A DNA stretch of 64,000 bases from Planctomycetota bacterium (GTDB taxonomy: Bacteria; Planctomycetota; UBA1135; GCA-002686595): the NCBI GenBank assembly GCA_002686265.1, contig NZBA01000035.1, forward strand, positions 186,001 through 250,000, read 5' to 3'. The position numbers were made by a program, and so were the translations under genes. Positions 26,411 through 33,314 of this stretch are shown in pieces; the stretch's first letter is position 1; each line of letters begins with the position of its first letter. The notes under the pieces were generated by a model. The model did not search any database. It was given only the letters and a program-made list of their open reading frames with translations, and was not told the origin of the DNA.

Positions 26411-27100
26411 TCAAGGACGATGGTGGGTCACCGAGACCGAACCGTCATCGGCCCCGATTAGCGCGGTGTGGGCGAGGCCGATGAACAGGCCGCTCTCGAC
26501 GATACCCGGGACGCACGCGAGCTCGCGCTCGAGGGTGGGGGCGTCGGCGATGCCATCGGGGAAGCGACAATCGAAGATGCGGTTGCCGTTGTCGGTGTGG
26601 AACGGCTCGGAGGGACCGTCAAGGCGCAGGACCGGCTCGCAGCCGATGCCGCGCAGCTCGCGCGACACCGTCGGCAGGGCGAAGGGAACCACCTCGACCG
26701 GCAGCAGGAACGACAGACCGAGGCGCTCGACCACCTTGTCGCGCCCGACGACGATCGCGACGCGCTCGCTGATGGAGGCCACGACCTTCTCGCGCAGGAG
26801 CGCCCCGCCGCCGCCCTTGATCATCTGGAAGGCGGCGTCGATCTCGTCGGCGCCGTCGATCGTGAGGTCGAGGCGCTCGACCTCCGCGAGCGTCATGAGC
26901 GGGATTCCCAGCTCGACCGCCCGGGTCTGCGTGTCGATCGAGGTCGGAACGCCGTGCACCTCGAGGCCCTCGCTCGCGACGCGCTCCGCGAGGCGCGCGA
27001 GGGTGAATGCGACGGTTGAACCGGTCCCCAACCCGACCCGCATGCCGCTCTCCACGAGCTCGGCGGCCTGCCGTCCAGCCGCTTCCTTGGGATTGGCCAC
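26411..27100 (-). CDS. rpiA: Ribose-5-phosphate isomerase A
   Basis: Interconverts ribose-5-phosphate and ribulose-5-phosphate in the pentose phosphate pathway. Signatures: GLGTGSTVAF, TIDGADEID (catalytic Asp), KGGGGALLREK (catalytic Glu/Lys) and a C-terminal HTDNGN stretch. I chose the GTG at 27100 because GAGGAG lies 6 bases before it and the 229-residue product matches the family's length. An upstream ATG (27142) and GTG (27151) are in frame but add residues outside the usual homology. Divergent from feoA; a Fur-box-like sequence lies in the spacer. Confidence 0.93.
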   Translation of the reverse strand: MANPKEAAGRQAAELVESGMRVGLGTGSTVAFTLARLAERVASEGLEVHGVPTSIDTQTRAVELGIPLMTLAEVERLDLTIDGADEIDAAFQMIKGGGGALLREKVVASISERVAIVVGRDKVVERLGLSFLLPVEVVPFALPTVSRELRGIGCEPVLRLDGPSEPFHTDNGNRIFDCRFPDGIADAPTLERELACVPGIVESGLFIGLAHTALIGADDGSVSVTHHRP

Positions 27101-27168
27101 GGGCTTCTCCTCGCACACCTCGAAGGTCGTTGGATTCGTCATTCCAGTCACGGGGGCAGGATGGCTAA

Positions 27169-27190
27169 AATGAGAATGGATCTCAATAAC
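27169..27190. promoter_or_regulatory. Probable Fur box upstream of feoAB
   Basis: AATGAGAATGGATCTCAATAA closely resembles the alphaproteobacterial/Pseudomonas-style Fur operator AATGAGAATnATTCTCATT. It is an imperfect inverted repeat (TGAGAAT-G-GATCTCA) 15 bases before the feoA GTG. Ferric-uptake-type repression of iron import is the natural reading; rpiA, divergently placed, may also be affected. Confidence 0.6.
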
Positions 27191-27204
27191 GATCTTCCCC
27201 CTCC

Positions 27205-27438
27205 GTGCCCACTCTGTCAGATCTCACCCCGGGAACCCACGCCGAGTTGCTCTCGGTCGGCGGGGAGCGCGCCCTACGGCGGCGCCTGATGGAGCTGGGC
27301 CTCTTGCCGGGGACGCGCGTGCGCCTCGTGCGACGGGTGGACGTGGGCGACGTCCTGGAGGTGGAGTTCCGCGGCTGCCACCTCTCTCTGCGCCGGGGTG
27401 ATGCGTCGCGGCTCGTGGTGAGCCCCGCTCGCGGCTGA
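27205..27438 (+). CDS. feoA: Ferrous iron transport protein A
   Basis: 77 residues from GTG, an SH3-like FeoA domain: LSVGGERALRRRLMELGLLP, GTRVRLVRRVDVGDVLEVEF, then RGCHLSLRRGDA. It assists FeoB in Fe2+ uptake. It is 9 bases before feoB and follows a Fur-box-like site. Confidence 0.93.
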   Translation: MPTLSDLTPGTHAELLSVGGERALRRRLMELGLLPGTRVRLVRRVDVGDVLEVEFRGCHLSLRRGDASRLVVSPARG

Positions 27439-27447
27439 GCCGGCGCC

Positions 27448-29634
27448 ATGAGCGAGCCCGTCCCCACGATCGCCCTCGCCGGCAATCCCAACGTCGGCAA
27501 GACGTCCCTCTTCAACCGCCTCACGGGAGCCGACTTGAAGGTCGGCAACTACCCCGGTGTCACCGTCGAGCGCGTGACCGCTTCAGCGACCCTGCCCTCG
27601 GGCGCGCGCGTGCGCCTGATGGACGTTCCAGGAACCTACAGCCTCTCGGCGCGCACGAAGGACGAGCAGCTGGCTCTGCAGGCCGTCGCCGGCCTCCCTC
27701 CCCACGAGGTCCCCGATCTGGCGTTGGTGGTCATCGACGCGACGCAGCTCTCGCGCAACCTGTACCTGTTGCTCCAGGTGCTCGAGACCGGCGTGCGCGT
27801 CGTCGTCGCCCTGACGATGACCGATCTGCTCGCCGAGAGCGGCGCCAAGCTCGATGTGCAGGCCCTCGAAGGCGCCTTGGGCGTGAGCGTCGTCGTCGTC
27901 CCCCCGCGGGGTGCGGAGGGCTTGAACGCCTTGGGCGCGGCGCTCGAGCAGGCCCTGGCCGCACCGAGCGCGCCGAGCGGGCGCCGGGTGGAACCGGGGG
28001 AGGCCCTCACCGCCGACCTCGAGCGGGTCGCGCGGGCCCTGCCCGCGGAGTGGGCCGCCGAACAGGGCGAGCGCCGCCACGCCCTCGCCGCTTGGGCGCT
28101 CTTGTCCCTCGACGATGACGACGAGCTGGCCGACATCCCCGCGCCCCTGCGGGAAGCCGTGAGCGAGCGCCGCACGCGGGCCGAAGCCGCGGGCCGCTCG
28201 ATCGAGGAGGAGCTGATCGGAGCCCGCTACCGCTGGATCGAGGAGCACCCCGCCGATGTCATCGCCCAACCCGCCGAGCCGCGGCGCGGGCACTCGGAGC
28301 GCATCGACACTCTGCTCCTGCACCCCGCCGCGGGCTTCGCGCTGTTCCTCCTGGCGATGGGAGTCGTCTTCCAGTCGCTCTTCAGCGGCGCCGACCCGGC
28401 TATCGCCGCGGTCGAGGCAGTCTTCGGCGCACTCGCCGACGGCGTGCGCGGCCTCCTCTCTCCCGGCCTCCTGCGGGACTTCCTGACCGAGGGCCTGATC
28501 GCCGGCGTGGGCAGCGTGGTCGTCTTCCTGCCGCAGATCCTGCTCCTGTTCTTCTTCATCGGCGTGATGGAGGACACCGGCTACATGGCGCGCGTGGCCT
28601 TCTTGATGGACCGCGTGATGCGCTCCCTCGGCCTCCACGGGCGCGCCTTCGTGCCCATGATGTCCGGCTTCGCCTGCGCGATCCCGGCCATCATGGCCAC
28701 GCGCACGATGGAGCGCCGCCGCGACCAGCTGCTGACCATGATGGTCGTCCCCTTGATGACCTGCTCCGCGCGGCTTCCGATCTACGCCCTGATCATCGGG
28801 GCTCTCTTCCCGCCCGACCGCCTCTTTGGGTTCATCGGCGTCCAGGGCCTCTTGATGGTCGCGATGTACCTGTTCAGCACACTCATCGCCCTCGCCTGCG
28901 CCGCGGTCTTGGGCCGCACGATGCTCCGCGGCAGGTGCGCGCCCTTGTTGCTCGAGCTCCCGCCCTACCGCATGCCGCGCTGGCGCAGCATCCTGCGCAT
29001 GATGTGGCAGCGCAGCTTCCTGTTCCTGCGCGAGGCCGGCGGCATCATCCTGATCTGCACGATCGCCCTGTGGGGCCTGCTTTCGTTCCCGCGCGAGCCT
29101 CGGTTGGAAGTGGACTACGATGCTCGTCGGGCGGCTGTCGAGCGCGAGCTCTCCGCAGGCGAGGCCTCCCTCGGGCTCGCGCAGATCGACGGGGAGGAGC
29201 GTGCCGCTGTCCTGCGCGCCTCCTGGGGTGGGCGCCTCGGCAAGGCCATCGAGCCCGTCCTCGAGCCACTCGGGTTCGACTGGAAGATCGGCATCGGCAT
29301 CGTGGGCGCCTTCGCCGCCCGCGAGGTGTTCGTCAGCACCCTTGGCGTCGTCTACGGCGTGGGCGAGGATTCCGACGAGGAGTCGGTCACCCTGCGCGAG
29401 AAGATCCGGCGCGAGACCCGCGCCGACGGCCGCCCGGTCTACTCGCCGCTGGTCGGCCTTTCCTTGATGGTCTTCTTCGCCTTGTGCTGTCAGTGCACCA
29501 GCACCCTGGCCGTCGTGCGCCGCGAGACTCGCAGCTGGCGCTGGCCGACCTTCCTCTTCGCCTACATGACCGGTCTGGCCTGGATCGCGAGCTTCCTCGT
29601 CTACCAGGGCGGGCTCCTGCTGGGTCTGGGCTAG
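27448..29634 (+). CDS. feoB: Ferrous iron transporter B
   Basis: 728 residues. An N-terminal G domain (G1 GNPNVGKTSLFN, G3 DVPGTYSL) and a helical GDI-like region precede ~10 transmembrane helices with two Gate motifs (MSGFACAIPAIMATRTMERR and CSARLPIYALIIGALFPPDR). The G4 guanine-specificity motif, usually NxxD, reads TMTD (VVVALTMTDLL), so Asn is replaced by Thr; nucleotide preference may be relaxed. It imports Fe2+ across the inner membrane. The TAG stop (29632-29634) overlaps the convergent dsbD TAG in a single shared CTAG. Confidence 0.96.
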   Translation: MSEPVPTIALAGNPNVGKTSLFNRLTGADLKVGNYPGVTVERVTASATLPSGARVRLMDVPGTYSLSARTKDEQLALQAVAGLPPHEVPDLALVVIDATQLSRNLYLLLQVLETGVRVVVALTMTDLLAESGAKLDVQALEGALGVSVVVVPPRGAEGLNALGAALEQALAAPSAPSGRRVEPGEALTADLERVARALPAEWAAEQGERRHALAAWALLSLDDDDELADIPAPLREAVSERRTRAEAAGRSIEEELIGARYRWIEEHPADVIAQPAEPRRGHSERIDTLLLHPAAGFALFLLAMGVVFQSLFSGADPAIAAVEAVFGALADGVRGLLSPGLLRDFLTEGLIAGVGSVVVFLPQILLLFFFIGVMEDTGYMARVAFLMDRVMRSLGLHGRAFVPMMSGFACAIPAIMATRTMERRRDQLLTMMVVPLMTCSARLPIYALIIGALFPPDRLFGFIGVQGLLMVAMYLFSTLIALACAAVLGRTMLRGRCAPLLLELPPYRMPRWRSILRMMWQRSFLFLREAGGIILICTIALWGLLSFPREPRLEVDYDARRAAVERELSAGEASLGLAQIDGEERAAVLRASWGGRLGKAIEPVLEPLGFDWKIGIGIVGAFAAREVFVSTLGVVYGVGEDSDEESVTLREKIRRETRADGRPVYSPLVGLSLMVFFALCCQCTSTLAVVRRETRSWRWPTFLFAYMTGLAWIASFLVYQGGLLLGLG

Positions 29635-31583
29635 TCCTCGGCGCTCAGCCGCGCCGCGCGCAGGAAGGCGGCGAAGCCCTCGGTGTCGAAGTCACGCGCG
29701 CCGTGCTGGACGCCGAGCTGCTCGCCGCTCACCGGGTCCAGGACCAGGTAGACCGGCGTCGCGTAGGAGTCGACCAGCTCGAGCTCCAGCCGGCGTACTT
29801 CCTCTTCTGCGGGGCCGTCGTTGTGGAGTCGGGCCTCGATCATCCGGTTCAGCTCTCCGGCGACCGCCGGGGCAGGGAAGACGGATTGCTCCATCTGCCG
29901 GCAAGCCGCTCACAACTTGCCCGTGAAGTTGATGAACAGCAGTCGCCCCTCATCCTGGGCGCGCCGTCGCGCGCCCTCGTAGTCGTCCTCGACAATCGGG
30001 TGGGCCGCGCGCGAGGCCGCTGCGCCACTGCCCCCCCCCGACCCAGCGCCGACCGCGTAGCCCGGAGGCGGACTGATCGCGTACATGATCCCCGAGACCT
30101 GCCGTCCCCCGGCGCCGTAGAGGCAGTAGATCGCGAACAGCACCATCGTCATGCCGCCCACGAGCTTGCCCGGACTCGAGCGGCCGGCGTCCTCGGGCTT
30201 CAGCTTCAACCAGCCGAAGAGGTAGGCGCCCCCGATGAAGAAGATCCCCGCCCACAGCATCAGGAACAGCTCCATCGACAGGAGCTGCCAGTCCCAGGCG
30301 ATGTCGGCGTTCGAGATGAACTTCAGCGCCGCCGCGACCTCGACGAAGCCCAGGGAGACCTTGAGCGTGTTCATCCACTCGCCACTCTGGGGCATCGCAT
30401 GGGCCCGACCGGGCAGGAGCGAGAGGAACACGAAGGGAACCGCCATCGTCGTGCCGAACACCGCCATCCCCAGGGCGATGCGCAGGATGCTGCCGCCCGA
30501 GGCGCCCACCGAGAGCAGGCTGCCGACGAAGGGGGCGGTGCAGGTGAAGGAGGTCACGACCAGGGTCGCGCCCATCAAGAAGACCCCCGCGAAGCCGCCC
30601 TTCATGCTCGCCTTTCCCGCGGCGTCCATCAGGAAGCGCGGCGGGCGTAGTTCCATCGCGCCGAACAGGACGGCCGCGAAGAGCAGAAACAGGACGCCGA
30701 TCGCGAGGTTGGTGACCGGGTGGATGGCGAAACGGATGATCACGGGGCCGACGACGACGCCGATGGCGACGAAGATCAGGACGATCCCCGCGCCGTAGGT
30801 GAGCGAGAGCGGCAGCACCTTCCCGCCGCGCGCGTCCGCTTGCTTGGTGAAGAAGGAGATCGTGATCGGGATCATCGGGTAGGTACAGGGCATCATCAGG
30901 GCGAACAGCCCACCGCCGATCGCCAGCAGGATGAAGGCCAACAGGCCGCCCTCGCCCTCCTCCTCCTTTTCCCGGCCACCGCCGGGCTCGGGGTCGGGCG
31001 CCACGGAGGATGTGTTCGCGCCCGAGTCGGTCCCTTCGCCCCCCCCCCCGGTCGGGCCGCCGGGCCCGTCTTCCGCACGCGGGAAACCAGCGAACACGCT
31101 GTCGGGGCCGCGACCCTCGGCCTTGGCGCTCGCCGTCCAGGGAATGCACGAGCCGCCCTCGTCGCAGGTCAGCCCCTTGAAGCTGGCGGAGATCACCGGC
31201 AGCTCGCCGCCGCCGGCGAGAACCCCCGCCGCGTAGAGGACGATGTTCCCTTCGTGCCCAAGGATGTACGTATCCGCGCCACCGGCGCCGAGACCGGGCT
31301 GCTCGTAGCGCACCGGTTCGGGGAAGACCACCGGGCCGAAGTCCACCCCCTCCGCGGCGAGCGTGACGGTGGTCGGAATCCCCACCGCGTCGGCGGGCCC
31401 GAGGTCGTCGTGGTAGAGGTGCCAGTGGAAGTCGATACGCACGCGCATGGCGAGCGCGACGCGCTCCCCCTCCAGGCGCGAGTACATCGACACACGCGCC
31501 TTGGCTCCTTGCGCGGCGGCGGGCGCGGTCAAGGCGAACGCGGCCGCTAGGGCGGCTAGGAGTGCTGTCTTGGATCGCAACAT
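29631..31583 (-). CDS. dsbD: Thiol:disulfide interchange protein DsbD with UGA (probable Sec) in the thioredoxin active site
   Basis: All three DsbD parts are visible. After a signal peptide (SKTALLAALAAAFALTAPAA) comes the alpha domain with its Cys pair (LTCDEGGSCIPW). An ~8-helix CcdA-like beta domain has Cys in MPCTYPMIPIT and SFTCTAPF. The C-terminal thioredoxin-like gamma domain reads LLFINFTGKL-UGA-AACRQMEQSVF and continues 92 residues with the cis-Pro motif ATPVYLVLD to TAG at 29631. The UGA (29912-29910) replaces the first Cys of CxxC, giving Sec-Ala-Ala-Cys. A SECIS-like hairpin follows. From the ATG at 31583 the full product is 650 residues; stopping at the UGA would remove the whole redox centre. 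It transfers electrons from cytoplasmic thioredoxin to periplasmic partners. Confidence 0.88.
29879..29896 (-). promoter_or_regulatory. Candidate bacterial SECIS hairpin in dsbD
   Basis: On the minus strand, 13 bases after the UGA, AGATGGA pairs with TCCGTCT (7 bp, one G-U) around the tetraloop GCAA. The loop starts 20 bases after the UGA with G first, satisfying the published bacterial SECIS rules (loop 3-14 nt, 16-37 nt from UGA, G in the first two positions). Confidence 0.65.
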
Positions 31584-31676
31584 GCTCGGTGGTCGGGTGA
31601 TTGGGTGGGCGACCGACCGGCCGGCCGCAGGGCCATCATCCCAGCCCGGCCCCGGCCCGGGCAAGGATGGCGCCGC

Positions 31677-32564
31677 TCACGCCGGATTGACGTGCACGGC
31701 GACCTGTACGATCCGCCCATGGCTGCGTGTGATGGAATCCTCGACTTCGTGGGCGATGTGGTGACCCTCGGAGACGCTCAAGCCGCCCGCCACGCTGATC
31801 TCCATTTCGACTCGGCAGACCGTGCCGAGCGGGTGGATGCGCACCTCGTCCACGGCCTCGACACCGGCCACGGCGCATGCGGAGGCGCGCAACTGCTCGC
31901 GCAGGGCGATGTCGGGTACGCGGTCCATCAGGATGTCGAGGCCTTCGGAGATGCTCCGCCCGCCGATGGCGCAGATCCAAAGGCCCACACCCACCGCGAT
32001 CACGGTTTCCGCGAGGTCTAGGCCGAGATAGGTGCCACTGATCCCCGCCATGACGATCAGGCTCGTCAGGGCGTCGGAGCGCTTGTCCCGCGCGAGAGCC
32101 TTCAGGATGGGGCTGGAGAGCGCGGCAGCCGCGCGTGCGTCGTAGCGGGCGAGGGCTTCACAGGCGATGGCGGATAGCGCGGCTACCGCGAGGGCGAGGG
32201 CGAGGCCCTGTGGAGACTCCGCGTCGCCGCCCGCCATGCGCCCGGTGGCAGCGCCGAAGGCCACGCCCAGTCCGCCGACGAGGATGATCACCCCGATCCC
32301 CACGGCGGTGAGGGCCTCCGCGTTTCCGTGGCCGTAGTGGTGGTCCTCGTCCGGCGGCCGAAGGGCGATGCGTTGGCCCACCCAGGCGAGAACGTTGCTC
32401 AACAGGTCGGCGGCGTTCTCCACCCCGTGGGCCACCAGGGACGGCGACCCCGCGGCTAGGCCGACGGCGATCTTCGCAGCCGCCAGGCCGAGGTTCACGG
32501 CCGCGTTGAGGTGGTGCACCCCCAGGGCGAGCTGCGCGTGCGGTGTTCCCGAGGTCGGCTTCAA
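31677..32564 (-). CDS. Cation diffusion facilitator (CDF) metal transporter
   Basis: 295 residues with about six transmembrane helices and a cytoplasmic C-terminal domain (VDEVRIHPLGTVCRVEMEIS, HIAHEVEDSI). The TM2 site reads AHGVENAADLL and the TM5 site DKRSDALTSL, giving the expected Asp/His-type metal ligands, although the first TM2 Asp/His pair is rearranged (H...E...D). A His-rich loop (DEDHHYGHGN) precedes TM3. It exports Zn2+, Fe2+, Mn2+ or Co2+; the closeness to feoAB makes iron plausible, but this is inference. Separated by 93 bases from dsbD on the same strand. Confidence 0.9.
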   Translation of the reverse strand: MKPTSGTPHAQLALGVHHLNAAVNLGLAAAKIAVGLAAGSPSLVAHGVENAADLLSNVLAWVGQRIALRPPDEDHHYGHGNAEALTAVGIGVIILVGGLGVAFGAATGRMAGGDAESPQGLALALAVAALSAIACEALARYDARAAAALSSPILKALARDKRSDALTSLIVMAGISGTYLGLDLAETVIAVGVGLWICAIGGRSISEGLDILMDRVPDIALREQLRASACAVAGVEAVDEVRIHPLGTVCRVEMEISVAGGLSVSEGHHIAHEVEDSITRSHGRIVQVAVHVNPA

Positions 32565-32647
32565 CGGATCGGCTCGTCCCGACTTCGGCCGGGGGGCGTC
32601 GAGAGTCTATCCTGGAGCGCGCCGCTCTCGCCTAGGGGAAGAACGCC

Positions 32648-33244
32648 ATGCGACTCTCGATCATCATCCTTCTACCGCTCGTGTTGCTCTGCGCCCTCGC
32701 GCCCCCACGCCAAGGCCAAGGCCAAGGCCAAGACGAGGAGCCCACTCCCGCCGGCGAGGCTCCGCTCTCGGGTGGACCAGGCGAGACGAATAGGGACCTC
32801 TTGGTCCGAATGCAGGGCTGCTGGCGCCTGGCCGACGCGGTGATCAGCGACATGCAGGAGGAGGGTCGCTCAGATAGTGCGATTCTGCTCGTCTGCGAGG
32901 AGTTCATGTCCATCGAGGTGCACGTCACCTTCCTGGAGCGGGACGAGCCCACCGACGGGCTTCTGCAGACGGGCGCGCACCGGATGCAGTTCAACCACGA
33001 GGGCTACCTCGATACGACCGCTCTGATCGGCAGCGTGGGGGACGAGGGCGGATTCCGGTTCCTGCCCGCCGGTGAGCGGGGTTCCTACCGGGTGCGGTTC
33101 GCCTCGGACCGGCTCGTCTTCACCAACCGGCGCGACGGCTCGCGCTTCACCTTCGTGAAGATCCCTGCCTCACCTGGATACGAGGGCGACTTCTTCGGGC
33201 GCCGCTCGCTGGCGGAACCCGAGAACGAAGACGGGCGCCGCTGA
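32648..33244 (+). CDS. Exported small protein, unknown (lipocalin-like length and features)
   Basis: 198 residues with a signal peptide (MRLSIIILLPLVLLCALA) and a Gln/Gly/Pro-rich linker. A ~130-residue beta-rich domain starts MQGCWRLADAV. The GCW start and closing FVKIP strand resemble small calycin-type barrels seen in many planctomycete secreted proteins; this is a guess from form. No catalytic motif. A 10-bp hairpin overlaps its stop codon. Convergent with nrdJ. Confidence 0.65.
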   Translation: MRLSIIILLPLVLLCALAPPRQGQGQGQDEEPTPAGEAPLSGGPGETNRDLLVRMQGCWRLADAVISDMQEEGRSDSAILLVCEEFMSIEVHVTFLERDEPTDGLLQTGAHRMQFNHEGYLDTTALIGSVGDEGGFRFLPAGERGSYRVRFASDRLVFTNRRDGSRFTFVKIPASPGYEGDFFGRRSLAEPENEDGRR

Positions 33245-33255
33245 GGGCGCCCGTC
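33230..33255. terminator. Hairpin between convergent genes
   Basis: GACGGGCGCC pairs perfectly with GGCGCCCGTC (10 bp, 6-base loop containing the stop codon of the preceding gene). No T tract follows. Probably a bidirectional terminator with the nrdJ 3' end at 33315. Confidence 0.5.
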
Positions 33256-33314
33256 TCGATGCAGGGTCGGCGTCAATGTCGCTCAGCGCACCGAGGGCGC
33301 GCAGCTCGAGCGCA

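Noticed and set aside
7603-31583. UGA reassigned genome-wide to an amino acid
   Set aside because: Many well-bounded genes here end in UGA and prfB (RF2) is present, so UGA is a normal stop.
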